64,000 bases of DNA from Amorphophallus konjac (taxonomy: Eukaryota > Streptophyta > Magnoliopsida > Alismatales > Araceae), in the NCBI GenBank assembly GCA_022559845.1, contig CM040126.1:46742458-46806457 (forward strand). Direction: 5' to 3'. The position numbers and the translations under genes are program-made. The notes below the pieces were generated by a model. It was not told the DNA's origin. It made no database searches and saw only the letters and a program-made list of their open reading frames with translations. Positions 32,990-44,976 of the stretch are shown here, one piece after another; positions within the stretch are counted from its first letter, which is position 1; each line of letters opens with the position of its first letter.

Positions 32990-34197
32990 CACCCAAACGG
33001 ACAAGTTACAATCAGAAATGCAGTCGACATTTCTAGCCACAAGGGATCAATCATGATAGGAGGTGAGCGGGGTATGAACTCTAGCCTTTTGAAAAGAGAC
33101 ATCAAGCAGGAAGGAGACCAAGTAAAAATAATAGGTGAGCTCCCCTCTTCCCGCGGATGGTAAGCTGGCTTTCCTTGCGTGTATTACACAAGCCGCACCT
33201 CCGGGCTTCTTGGGCGGTCCTCCTCATAGAACATTCTGGCAAAGGCTTGACTGAAGTCTTCCATATCATTGACAGGCCCCCTAGGCAGCAACGGCGAGCC
33301 AGAAATTGTGCAAGCAGTATCTTCTTTCTCGGTCTGACTCGGAGGAGCATTCAAAGTACCTGGCTGGAGAGGGCCTCTGATAAAGTGCTGACGGTAGTCC
33401 CAAGTCAATGGCCCTGAGTCTCCCAGAACTGATAATGAGGACTCTCGGTAATCGAGGCCCCTCTTGTTCATTTTTCTACCCCTGGAGACCGGCTTGGTCC
33501 GCCCCTACAACTGTGCACCGAGACCTCTCCCCGGTTGATAACCTAGTTTCAATATGATCTTCCAGCCCTTAGAATCCCTTATCTCGGGCTTTATCTTGAC
33601 ATTCACCCATGTGACAGCTGGCTTGCGAGGTGCATACGCCCAGGGAAAATTAAGGTCCAGCATCGAAATAACATGTCGATTACTGGGCCAGAGTGTCAGT
33701 AAGATCTTTTCTGAAATAGCCTTGACAGACTGAATCGTGGAAATGCTTCTAACCTTGACCACCCTCCCCTGGAAAGGGAATTTGAGGCATTTATGAGTAG
33801 TGGATGGCACAGTATTAAGATTATCAATCCACGGTCGACCCAGAATAGCTTTGAACATGGGGTCGATGTCGAGCACATAAAATTCAATGGGCATTGTCAG
33901 TGGCCCAAGTTCATCTTAAATGGTGACTACCCTGTGACATGGTCTTCTTGAGTTATCATATGTTGCGATGGTAGTCGGGGTAGGCCTTAATAACTCTTCT
34001 GAAATGTTGCATGCTCTTAGAGTGCTGATGGAACATACGTTGATAGAGGCCCCAGTGTCTACCAATGCCGCATCTATGCTTACTTTGTTCAAGATGATGG
34101 AAATGCATAACGGCATTTGACGAGCCTCAGGGGGTGCTACCTCGGTCTCTGAGAATGTAATGGCCGGCCCCTTGGAGATTGTAGCCAGGGCGGTTGG
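32990..34197 (-). pseudogene. Element B protease and G-patch region
   Basis: The protease motif VDTGASINVCSISTLR lies at 33916-34116, with the flap region and ILGRPWIDNLNTVPST at 33505-33894. A G-patch (IILKLGYQPGRGLGAQL) ends the frame at 33505, matching A. A further linker piece is at 33184-33471. Frame changes separate these parts. The region ends at 32989 where A inserted, and resumes at 11995. Confidence 0.85.
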
Positions 34198-37082
34198 TCA
34201 ACTGTCCACTGCCATGTCTTCACTAACCATCACTTTCTGTAGAAAATTCCGCAGCGCATCTTGGTGAAGCTTAGACAGCTTAGACCGCTTAATCAGCTCT
34301 AGCACTGAAATCTTCGCGGGCATTCGATCCCGATGATGCAATAGATTATATTGAGTACCCGATAGGGGATCTGCCTCCTCCTGGTCAGTAGCCTGTTGCG
34401 AGGACTGGAGATTAGGTGCAGATGCACTAGTGGTAGGGTAGTTCCAATGGAACAAATGCCCGCTCCGTAGGGCAAGATTCTGAGCCGACACACCATCAGA
34501 TGAGCTCATGGTGGGTGGTTTGATAGACCCGATGGGGTGAATAAGAGGTGTAGGGGTAGGTGTAGTGGAGACGATGGGGGTGATGGGAGTAGTGGCGGTG
34601 GTGATGGGTCGTGCTGGGAGGATGACTGGTGAAGGGTTAGATGGTGGCGTGGTAATAACAGGCGATGTGGCCACTTACGGGGAAGCGAAGGTAGGCGAAA
34701 TGTGTACTTGTGGGGGAGCGAGGATAGGCGGAGCAATGGAAGAAGTAGGCGGAAGGATGAGGGGTTTATGGAGAACAGCAGAAGTAGGCGGAAGGATGAG
34801 GGGTTTATGGAGAACATCAGGCGTAGGCGGTGTAGTAGTGGCGGCTTGTTGGTTTGGCGGGAGGATAAAAAGGGTAGAAGGAGGAGGAGGGTTGCAGTAG
34901 ATATGGTGGAGGGCAATGAGCCGCTGGACGGAAGACTCATCATCATAAGACCACCCGTCGTTGGGAGCCGGGCGTTGAACAAGGTTAACCTGAGCCGGTG
35001 CTGGTGGCTGAGGTTACGGAGTGGGCGGATGATTCGGCATGGGATTTTGATGGATCCCCAGATCCTGCGCAGGCTGCTACTGCTGTGGCTGTGGAGCTTG
35101 CTGCTGCACTTGCTGCCTCAGTGCTTGCCTTCTTTTCTCTTTAATCTCGGTAATGACCTTGTGCATTTCCTCCCAATCTATACGCTGCCCTTATAGATAA
35201 AATCCCTGAATTGAAAGCAAGTCTCTATCCTGTGCCCAGGCTACCGGTGGAACATGCAATATCTGGACTGGTCGACGGTCGGGTTCCAATTAGGCTATTT
35301 CGAAGGAAGTTGGAGTGCACCGATGGACGTGAGGGCTGAAAATATCTCCGGGAGAGACTTGGGCAACGGAGGATACTGGGCCCTTTTTGGAGCCGGGTGT
35401 TTGGGTGTGTAGCCGTTAGGTGGAGGGACATTGTGGTATTGTGGGGGTTGTTGCGGTTGTTGGGGAGTGGGGAAGGCATTTTGTGGAGCGGGGAAGGCAG
35501 GCTGGGCATTTTGTGGAGCGGAGAAAACAAGTTGGGCATTTTGTGGAGTGGAGAACTGAGCATTACGTGGGGGTTATGGAAAGCGGTGTGGAGCGGATTG
35601 GTTGGGGAAAGGGAAGGCAATGGCTTGCACTTGCTCATTAGTTTGGACTCCTTCAGTGATGGGCCCCTGAGGCTTTCTATTGTATTTGGGCTTTTGGGCC
35701 TCAAAGAGAGAGTGAATGGGGGAGTCCTTGAATTGGGTTTGGATAAACCTTGCCCGGCTGTATAACTGGTGCATGTTGGCGATATCATTCATGGCCAATA
35801 TGTTACGGAAGGTAGGTGTAGCATTAATAGAGATGAGCAGCTTGACCTTTTCCTCCTCCGGAATATGACCGAGCACACGGGCAGCCATTTGCCTCCATTT
35901 GTCAGCATAGGGAGCAAATTCCTCATCGACCTTCATTTTCTCGGCAACCAAATCCGTGAAGGAATATTCAGAGCCGACTCGGTCCTGGAACCTCTGAATA
36001 AACTTCTCTTTGACGACTTTGAAACTCTCAGCATCTTCCAGTGGTAAAGCATAAAACCACGACTCCATCCAGCGATCGACAGAACAAATACGCCATAAGG
36101 CAATCATCATATTAGAACTGCGCCGACTCGTACATGAAATCCCTCACATGAATATACATATTACTATTCCCGTCGTACTTGCGGTATGTGGGGAGCTCGG
36201 ATTAAGGAGGGAACCGAATGTTATGAAAGCTAGGAATAGGAACATCTGCCATGGACTGTGGGCCGACCCGCTTTTGGAGAAAGTCGAGTTGTTGCTGCAT
36301 GGCAGCCCACTTATCGAAGAGTTCCTGCTCTCGAGATGGAGTAGATGGAGTGAAAGGAGTGGGCTCAAGGTGAGGAGCCGAAGGATGGACGGAAGGAAGG
36401 GGAGGCCCATAAGAGGGATATTGGGCCGAAGCATGACCCAGATTGGCATAAGCATGGGCCGCCCCCTGCTGAGGGTGAACAAAATCGGCGGGCCCACAAG
36501 GGCTTGTGGCGCCGAGAGAACGGACCTGTAGGGATCAATCTAGGTAGATGAGGGAAGAGCGGTCTTCCCTTTATCAAGAGCTTGAGGGGCCGGACCAGAG
36601 GACTAGCCCGCCTCCAGATTAGAGAAGCGAAGGACCCTGTGTTGGACCGGGGTAAGATCAATAGGAGTAGGAGGAGCCCCAGGCCCATCAACCCTAGATT
36701 GGGAGATGGAAGTAGCGGATGGACCTTGCGAAGTAGTGGAGGACGAGGCGACTGACCCCTCTTGAAGTTGGGCCAGATCCAACTGGGCCATCATTTGAAG
36801 AATGTGACTCGCAGGATTATTGGTGGAAGAATTTGAAAGAGAGGGCTAACCGCCCTCTATGGTAGCAGAAGATGGAGGAGGGTCAGACCCTTCTCCAACT
36901 CGAAGTGGCATGACCCTAGACGGGTCCTCTAAGAGCCCTTGAGGAAGAGAGTCCTCGTGGGAATGGAAATCGTAGGAAGACATGGTGGAATCGAACAAAT
37001 GATTAAGATAGGAGATGAAGGAGGAATTGCCCCTAGGAGATGAACCTATGGACTTGAAGCAACTCCACATGCAATGTGGCAC
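34198..37082 (-). pseudogene. Element B gag
   Basis: Counterpart of A gag in several frames. 35574-36110 carries the gag core (SFTDLVAEKMKVDEEFAPYADKW and NATPTFRNILAMND). 34198-34674 carries the gag-protease linker (SGTQYNLLHHRDRMPAKISV, then IKRSKLSKLH). The first methionine at 37082, or one 99 bases further in, starts the protein. A Pro-rich central part around 34500-35000 is scrambled by frame changes. No intact frame longer than 190 residues remains. Confidence 0.85.
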
Positions 37083-37378
37083 CTATCAAATGAAGACAAC
37101 ACAAACAACCACCAATAAGCAACCAAACACAATGACCTAACAAGGGGGGAATATGCAAATGAGAAGGGGGATGAGAAGCAACCAAAATCAACCAAGTTAT
37201 AATGATGCACAAATTTTTATTTGTTTCTCCTTTAGAACCTTAGTGATTTGAATAAAATATTCTCTCCAAAAATAGGTTCTTAATGAGAAAGGATGGTGGG
37301 GACTTGGTTGACTCTAGGCGTAAACTCTCCCTAACTTATGCAACCTAGACACTGGCAAAGGCACAACCGGCCCGACGT

Positions 37379-37396
37379 CCGTGTAGGAATCCACGG
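37379..37396 (-). other. Conserved 5' UTR hairpin, element B
   Basis: CCGTG-TAGGAATC-CACGG. Same stem as A at 30657-30674, in a matching sequence context. Confidence 0.55.
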
Positions 37397-37693
37397 CTCA
37401 CGAGGACTTACATAGGTCCCGGATGTGGTCACCTAGTCGACCCCAAGGAATATGGAGGCGAGAGGATCACACACCAAAGTAGGAATGTAACTAAGATATG
37501 GAAGATGAATGATCCTATGTGCACCGGAGTGCATGCAATTTCTAACCTAAAAACTAACAAACAATATGCAAACAATAATATAAATATGTGCCACAATAAA
37601 GGAGGAGACCAGATAGCACCCAGGAACAATAGAAATCAGTAAAGAATGCAGAAATCACAGCAATCCTCAGGATGCATACCTGTACTAGAGAAA

Positions 37694-37742
37694 CGGTCGC
37701 CTGAGGACCGCTAAAGAGATAAGACGGTCTATCGCTAGACCG
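37694..37742. repeat. B-type inverted repeats in 5' UTR
   Basis: Two CGGTC/GACCG sites of 17 and 18 nt, the positional match of the A-type array in the A leader. Confidence 0.75.
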
Positions 37743-37767
37743 CTTTTAAGCCGTAAACGGCAAGGAG

Positions 37768-37772
37768 GAGAC
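37768..37772. repeat. Target duplication of S1, left (GAGAC)
   Basis: Exact match to 50414-50418. Confidence 0.95.
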
Positions 37773-38045
37773 TGTTGTATATCTATCTCAGTGTTTTTGA
37801 TGATAACAAAACCAAGGACCTTTGGTGGCTCTCTTGTTTGGAATCCTTGACCCAAGTGTTTTTCACACGTTTTCAAGGCCGGATTTTTTCATGCTTTTGC
37901 TTAAGGTTTTAGCCTTCCGAATGGGCTTTCTAAGATCTCAAATGAACTTGACATTTCCCATAAACATGCATCCAATTCATGTCTCGATCTTATGAATATG
38001 GTTCTCTGGGCTAAACTCTTATTTTTCAGGTTTTTTGATAGTCCA

Positions 38046-38215
38046 GTCGACCTCCAGCATGACCCCGGTCGACCTGAAATAATAGAATGCAATTCTCTAC
38101 AATCTGTCACAGTGGCGGTCGACCGCCCCTCAAATCCCGGTCGACCGGATTTCCCAGGGACCGGCCACCTGCAGGTTTCTCAGTGGCGGTCGACCGCCAG
38201 CCCCTGCAGGTCGAC
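38046..38215. repeat. Paired GTCGAC palindromes, S1 U3
   Basis: Three pairs with start-to-start spacing 22, 22 and 21 bases, most extended to GGCGGTCGACCGCC. A fourth pair, also 22 apart, is at 44630/44652 before the extra ORF. Conserved palindromes in Sirevirus non-coding DNA are known in general. Confidence 0.85.
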
Positions 38216-38359
38216 CGCCAGCCCCGAGCTGCCAACAATTGTTGACTTTTTATCCTTTCGAGATAAGCCACTCTCATGGGAATTGTTTAATCCCTAAGCT
38301 ACCAAACTCTCCAGATATTGTGGATCTGGTCTGGGGGAGGCCTTGGACCATTCAAGAAC

Positions 38360-38368
38360 CTATATAAC
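38360..38368 (+). promoter_or_regulatory. TATA box, S1 LTR
   Basis: CTATATAAC, downstream of the paired palindromes. Copy at 49628-49636. Confidence 0.65.
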
Positions 38369-38816
38369 TTATACAAGAGGGTTTGGAAAACCCTAATGCT
38401 CAAGGAAGATCAAAGGGAGGCTGCCAAGAGGAAGAGAAGGGATTTGGCACTGTAGACGTGAACAATGCTCCGAGAGAAGTTCTTCATCCTTCTTCATCAA
38501 GTCAAGTGAAGATCAGCCCAAGGATTCAAGCTGCATCCAAAGCATCCAACCATCTATTAAGGGGGAGCAAATCAAGATTCTTCTATTGTGTTCTAAATTC
38601 TTTTTGCCTTCTTAAGCTTCATATGTGGATCTTGTAGTTGTTAAAATATTTCGGTGTGTGTGGATCTTCCTAGATCCATGTGTGTGTGTTTGTGTGTGTC
38701 CTCCGGTGTAGCTGTGTGTGTATTAAGGTGTTCTTACACCTTCGCGGGAACTCCTCTTCCCAGTGTGTAAGTGTTGTGTGTGGTTGATCTTGTAACTTTT
38801 TACAAGATAGTGTGTG

Positions 38817-38880
38817 GATCCTCATAGTCCCTGAGGGGTGGACGTAGGTTGCCGTTGTGGCATCCGAACCACCTAAAAAT
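38817..38880 (+). other. Conserved structured block in S1 LTR
   Basis: A CCTCA...TGAGG hairpin, then GGTGGACGTAGG, then a GGTT...AACC stem and CCACCTAAAAA. S2 has the same order at 55877-55945 with matched stem changes. Confidence 0.55.
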
Positions 38881-39147
38881 AGTTGTCGCCGTGTGGTTTG
38901 TTCCTTTTCTTCTATCCCCATTCTGTGCAAATTGCATGTGTGATTTCCAGTTCAGTTTTATTCTCGTTTATCCTGAATAATCCGTTTATCACCTTTTAGA
39001 TCTTGCCTTGTCTTTTGGTTTCTGTTAACCTTGTCTCTCATATAGCATTCTATCACATATTTTATACAAAAAAAAAAAAATCTTCATTAATTTTTTAACA
39101 CCCAATTCACCCCCCTCTTGGGTGCCATTTAAACTCGGGACTTCAAT

Positions 39148-39159
39148 TGGTATCAGAGC
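39148..39159 (+). promoter_or_regulatory. Primer-binding site, S1 (initiator tRNA-Met)
   Basis: TGGTATCAGAGC, two bases after the LTR. Matches the 3' end of plant initiator tRNA-Met, the usual copia primer. Confidence 0.9.
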
Positions 39160-39209
39160 AAGGGCTCTTTCCTTCACAGATCTAACGATCTAGAGCAAGA
39201 TCCGATTAA

Positions 39210-42200
39210 ATGGCAAACAAGGGTATGATACCCGAGGGTCACTCCATCAACCGTCCTCCATTTTTTGACGGCTCAAACTACTCTTACTGGAAAAATAGAA
39301 TGCATGTTTCTCTGAGGGCGCAAGAGTACGAAGTTTGGAGAGTTGTGGACAAGGGTCCTTATAAACTCGGGGCTGATGAAGAAAAATGGACGCCCGAGGA
39401 AATTAAGAAATACACTGCTAATTTTAATGCCATGAATATTATGCAATGTGCAATACACCCTAGTGAATTCTCTCGTGTTTCTATGTGCAGCTCAGCCAAA
39501 GAAATGTGGGACAAGCTGCGACTCATATACGAGGGAACTTCAGAGGTCAAAGAAACCAAGGCAAATCTCCTAGTCACTGACTATGAGCTATTCAGAATGA
39601 AACCTGAAGAAACCATCTCCGAGATGTTTGCAAGGTTAACAGAGATCACAAATGGTCTCAAAGGTCTCGGGAAGGAATACTCAAATTTCGAGCTTGTGAA
39701 GAAGGTGTTAAGGTCCCTACCGTCAGCTTGGCACACAAAGGCCACGGTAATTGAAGACTCAAAGAACTTGTCAACTCTCACCTTGGACGAACTCATAGGA
39801 TCACTCATGACCTATGAGATAAATATAAAGAGAACAGCTGACGAAGACATCAAAAAGAAAAAGGTCATTGGACTGAAAGCTCACCAATCCGATGACGAAT
39901 TTCAAGAAGGTGAATCAAGTGACGGAAGCAATGAAGAGGAAGAATTGGCGATGATAACTCGCCAAGTGAGAAAATTTCTAAGGAAGAAGAGAAACTTTCA
40001 GGGAAGCTTTAGAAAGGGGCCAAGAAGGCCCACGCAAGCCAAAGGCGAATCGAGCAAGCCAAGTAGCATCATATGCTACGAATGCAAGAAGCCTGGGCAT
40101 ATGAGAGGTGAATGTCCAGATTTAAAAAAGAAATTCAAGAAGGATAATTTCAAGAAACCCAAAGCCATGGTCGCCACTTGGAGCGACGAAGAAGATGAAC
40201 CATCTGATGAAGAGATTGAAGAACTTGTGGAAAGCTTGTGCCTCATGGCACATGAAGATGAATCCACGGAGGTAAATTCTGGCCATGAATTCATTTCTAA
40301 TGAATAATGGGAATCTGAATATGAAAAGTTGTACACTAAGTACAAGAAAACCAGATCTGAAAATAAAACTCTCAAAAAGAAACTTGATGACTTGTCACGC
40401 GAAGATATCTTTGCTAAATTTGAGAAACTGGAACAAGAATAGTTTGAGGCTACGGAAGAAAAGGAAAATCTACTACAAATAATTATAGAATGTGATAAGA
40501 CCGAAAAGGAACTATCATGCAAGATAACTGAAATGGAGGAAGCATGTGAAAGGATCAAAATTCAAGAACAAATTTTGAAATCCACCAATTCAGAACTAGA
40601 AAGGAGAAATGGGTCTTTGAGTGAAAAAGTTGCTGAACTTCAGCTCACCTTGACTAGGTTTGTTAAGGGGAAACAAAACCTGGATAACCTACTGGGAGTT
40701 AAAGTCAACTTCCAAAAGGAAGGCTTGGGGTACACACCTCAAAACAAAAAATCTTTTGAGCATAAGATCACCACATCCTTTATTCATGAAAAGGACTATA
40801 ATCATGCTTCATGTTCTGATTCTCAATCCCAACATGTTCAGCCTAAACCACACAAAAATCAAAGAACCTTCTCACATGCTAATTGCTTTCATTGTGGTAG
40901 ATTTGGTCATGTGATGTCCAACTGCTGGTTTCGACAAAGCACACCTAAATATCATGTTCCATGGACCAACAAAACATCCACAAGAAGTTGGACTAAGTCC
41001 TATGGACCCAAACTTGTTTGGGTACCAAAAATAATTGCATGAGAAGTTTTTTTCTTGCAGATATGTCTTGAAGCCAGGGGGAGAAAATGGTACTTGGATA
41101 GCGGCTGTTCAAGGCATATGACAGGGGACAAGGAATTGTTCTCTACACTGCAAGATAAAGATGGAGGGTCAGTTATCTTTGGAGGTCAAGATAAAGGTAA
41201 AATCATTGGAACTGGCAACATTGGCAAGAATTCTGAAATCCTTATTGAAGATGTGCTTTTGGTGAAAGGTTTAAATCATAACTTGCTAAGCATTAGTCAA
41301 TTGTGCGATAAGGGTTTTAAAGTTATTTTTGATGAAACTCACTGCATTGTCTTAAACAAAAATTCAAATGAGATCAAATTTCTTGGAAAAAGGAATAACA
41401 ATGTCTACACTGTTGATATTGATAATGTTTCATGCGATAACTTCTGCTTGGTTACGAACAATCATGAAAATGCATGGTTATGGCACCGAAGATTAGGTCA
41501 TGCTAGTTTTGGAGTAATCTCTAAGCTGTCTAGACATGACTTGGTGAATTGACTGTCAAAATTAAAATTTGAAAGTGATAGGATATGTGAAGCTTGTACT
41601 AAAGGCAAGCAAACATGAACCTCTTTCAAAAATAAAAACATTGTTTCATCTGCTAGGCCTTTGGAACTGTTGCATCTTGATCTTTTTGGTCCCACTGGAA
41701 CATCTAGCCTAGGAGGAAAATCCTACGGCTTTGTGATTGTTGATGATTTCTCCAGATTCACATGGGTGTTATTTTTAGCTAATAAAAGTGATGCTCTGAT
41801 GGAGTTTCAAGTGTTTTGCAGAAAAATCCAAAATGAAAAAGGTTACCTCATCACCACCATCCAGAGTGATCATGGTGGTGAATTTGAAAATCATGATTTC
41901 AGCATCTTCTGTGAAGAGCAGGGGTATACACACAATTTTTCATCACCAAGGATGCCCCAGCAAAATGGAGTAGTGGAAAGGAAGAACAGAACATTAATAG
42001 ACATGGCCCGGACCATGCTAAGTGAGAATTCCCTGCCTAAGTATTTTTGGGCTGAGGCGGTGAGTACAACTTGCTACATCATCAACAGGGCAATGGTAAG
42101 GCCCATTCTGATGAAAACTCCTTATGAGCTCTACAAGGGTAAGAAACCCAACATCTCTTATCTTAAACCATTTGGATGCCCCTGCTATATTTTGAACAAT

Positions 42201-44192
42201 GGTAAGTCCAACCTGGGTAAGTTTGATGAAAATAGTGATAAAGGAATCTTCCTAGGTTATGCACTCAATTCTAGAGCTTACCGTCTATTTAATAAAAGGA
42301 CTTTGGTTGTTGAAGAAAGTCCTCATGTCATCTTTGATGAATCCGAATCAAAACTGATAGACCAAACTTCTTCTACCTTGGATGCAGATGAAGATCCTAA
42401 GAACTCATTAAGTGTCAAGGCTAAGGATGAATCGTTGGAAGTAACCTCAAGCAATAGTGAAAAAGATGAAGATCCTATACTCGAGACACTACAAGAACCA
42501 CAAGTGCAGCATCCTGATCTACCCAGCTCCTCCACCCGTCTAAAGGATCATCCAGCTGTGAACATCATAGGCAATTTGGAGGATGGGGTAAGAACTAGGT
42601 CCTCTCTAAGGCAAGTTGAAGAGGAAGACTTGATAGCCTTGCTATCATAAGAAGAACCCAAGGACTTTCGTGAAGCTCTTCAAAATGAATCCTGGATTCA
42701 GGCTATGCATGAAGAACTGCACCAGTTTGAAAGAAACGAGGTGTGGACTCTCGTGCCGCGTCCTAAGAACCATCCCACTATTGGAACTCGTTGGGTTTTC
42801 AGAAACAAGTTAAATGATGCGGGATTGGTGGTTAGGAATAAGGCCAGGCTTGTGGCCAAGGGGTATAGCCAGGAGATGGGCATTGATTTTGATGAGTCTT
42901 TTGCACCAGTTGCCAGACTTGAAGCTGTTCGAATCTTATTGTCCTATGCTTGTTCTTTGAACTTTAAGTTATTTCAAATGGATGTTAAATCTACATTTCT
43001 TAACGGCTATATCAAGGAGGATGTCTTTGTAGAGCAGCCTCTAGGTTTTGAAGATTCTAAACATCCACAACATGTGTACAAACTCCAAAAGGTCATATAT
43101 GGACTAAAGCAAGCACCAAGGGCGTGGTATGAACGGCTTACCTCATTTTTGGTTGAAAATGGTTTCAAGAGAGGTAAGGTTGACCAAACACTTTTCACCA
43201 AGAGATCAGGTAAATACATTTTGGTGGTTCAAGTGTATGTAGATGACATTATCTTTGGGGCTACTAACAATGTCTTATGCAATGAATTTGCAAAAATCAT
43301 GCAAGGAGAATTCGAGATGAGTTTAATGGGGGAGCTAACCTTCTTTCTTCGATTACAGGTGAAACAAACTTTAGAAGGAATCTTCATCAATCAAACCATA
43401 TATACTATTGAACTGTTGAAGAAATATGGGATGGCGGAAGCAAAACCCATATCAACTCCCATGGCTACCACCACAAAGCTAGATAAAGATGAAAATGGTA
43501 AAACAGTAGATCCTACACTGTTTCGAGATATGATCGGATCGCTACTGTACCTTACAGCATGTCGCCCTGACATTCAATTCAGTGTATGTCTCTGTGCCCG
43601 TTTTCAGTCATGCCCCAAGGAATCTCATTTATCAGCCGCGAAGCGCATTTTCAGATATCTCATTGGATCCTTAAACTTTGGCTTGTGGTTTCCTATCGGT
43701 GGTTCCTTTGATTTAATTGCTTATACCGATGCGGATTATGCTGGGTGCATTGTAGATCGTAAAAGTACAAGTGGATACTGTCAGTTTCTTGGTGGTTGCC
43801 TAGTCTCATGGGCCTCCAAGAAACAACATTCAGTAGCTCTCTCAACGGCCGAGGCTGAATATGTAGCTGCCGGAAGTTGTAGAGCCCAAGTACTTTGGAT
43901 CAAAAATCAACTGCTTGATTTAGATGTTGAAATGAAAACTGTGCCAATTCTGTGTGATAATACCAGTGCAATAAATTTGTCTAAAAACCCTGTTCAGCAC
44001 TCCAGGACCAAACATATAGATATTCGTCATCATTTTCTGAGGGATCATGTAGGAAAAGGGGTCTTTGAATTGAACTTCATTGACACACACAATCAGCTAG
44101 CTGACATTTTCACCAAACCTCTAAACCAGGATCAGTTTAATAAGATAAGAAGAGAACTTGGGATGTGCAAGGGTGAGAGCATACATGCATAG
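39210..44192 (+). pseudogene. S1 gag-pol polyprotein with six in-frame stops
   Basis: All domains lie in a single frame with no frameshift over 4983 bases, but stops interrupt at 40305 (TAA), 40440 (TAG), 41040 (TGA), 41550 (TGA), 41616 (TGA) and 42648 (TAA). Gag begins MANKGMIPEG and has zinc knuckles at 40074-40115 (CYECKKPGHMRGEC) and 40884-40925 (CFHCGRFGHVMSNC). Protease DSGCSRHMTG is at 41097. The integrase HHCC region starts at about 41480; its core has HLDLFGP, QSDHGGEFEN and VERKNRTL. RT has [10 protein letters not shown] near 43230. RNase H ends in [20 protein letters not shown]. The stop at 41040, between gag and protease, could be a natural gag-pol boundary. The others look like decay. 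Confidence 0.93.
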
Positions 44193-44976
44193 ATTTGCAT
44201 CTAAGGTATAGGGTTTCATTTGTAGAAAAATCATGTGCACCGAGGGTAAAAAACATGCATTTTGCCTCTTCTCTTTCTTATGTGTTGTTACTCACCTTGT
44301 ATGCCTGATTGTAACTACTTATATCCAACCCTTCTTGAATAATTCTTCTATGGCTTAATATTCCTTGCTCAAACATCTGTGGACTCAGTGTGCTGGTACT
44401 AAAGGTACTTACTAGGGAAAATCAGAACCTCTTCTCAGTTATGCATCTTGCTCTTTTCACTTCCCTTGTCCTGATTAGTGGCCCCTCTCAGGCAGTCCGT
44501 TGCCTATCCCCCAATCCTTTTTTTTAAAAAAAAAGGAGAAAAGAAAAAGAAAATAAAAAAAAGAAAAAGAGAAAAAGAAAGAAACAAAAAAAGGAAGAAT
44601 TTCTAGTTTTGGGGATTTTGGTCCTGGCGGTCGACCGCCAGGCCCGCACCGGTCGACCGCCGGCGGCGGACCGGCCCGACTTAGGGGTCAACCGACCCTT
44701 CATATATGGGTCTTTTTTCTTCCTTTCTCTCTCTCCTTCACTTCCACTCACTCTCTACCACCAAACCCTAACCCCAACACTCCTCATCTCCACCATCCAA
44801 GCCTCCACAACCTTCCTCCTCCATCCGCACATTGATTCGGTCGTCCCGGCATCACTTCGGGACCTCTTCCATATTGTCAGTTGTGCGTTCGTGGAGATCT
44901 CTCTCAACTTCTTCTCTGTGGAAAGGTTCCTCCAAGCCGTAGAAGTGTCCCTTGTGCTTGATCCACGTTCTCTGGG
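44193..44976 (+). other. S1 spacer between pol and the extra ORF
   Basis: Contains an A-rich polypurine stretch (44528-44600), a GTCGAC pair (44630/44652) and a TATA-like CATATATGG near 44700, which together look like an internal promoter for the extra ORF. A CT-rich leader follows. Confidence 0.55.

Larger units (their letters stand above)
37083..37767 (-). other. Element B 5' untranslated region, gag side
   Basis: Non-coding. Contains the conserved hairpin at 37379-37396 (CCGTG...CACGG) and two B-type sites at 37694-37710 and 37725-37742. The rest of the leader continues at 50419-50574 beyond S1. Confidence 0.7.
37773..39145 (+). repeat. S1 5' LTR
   Basis: 1373 bp, TGTTGTATAT...ACTTCA. 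Three GTCGAC pairs in U3 (38046/38068, 38118/38140, 38189/38210), TATA box at 38360-38368, a GT-rich stretch at 38650-38800, and a conserved hairpin block near 38817-38880. Confidence 0.95.

Noticed and set aside
38640..38800. GT-rich stretch as a microsatellite marker
   Set aside because: Short, imperfect, and part of the S1 LTR; it is copied in the 3' LTR at 49920-50080.
39148..39159. tRNA gene fragment
   Set aside because: The match is only the 12-base primer site complementary to initiator tRNA-Met next to an LTR, as at 48571, 56178 and 63074.
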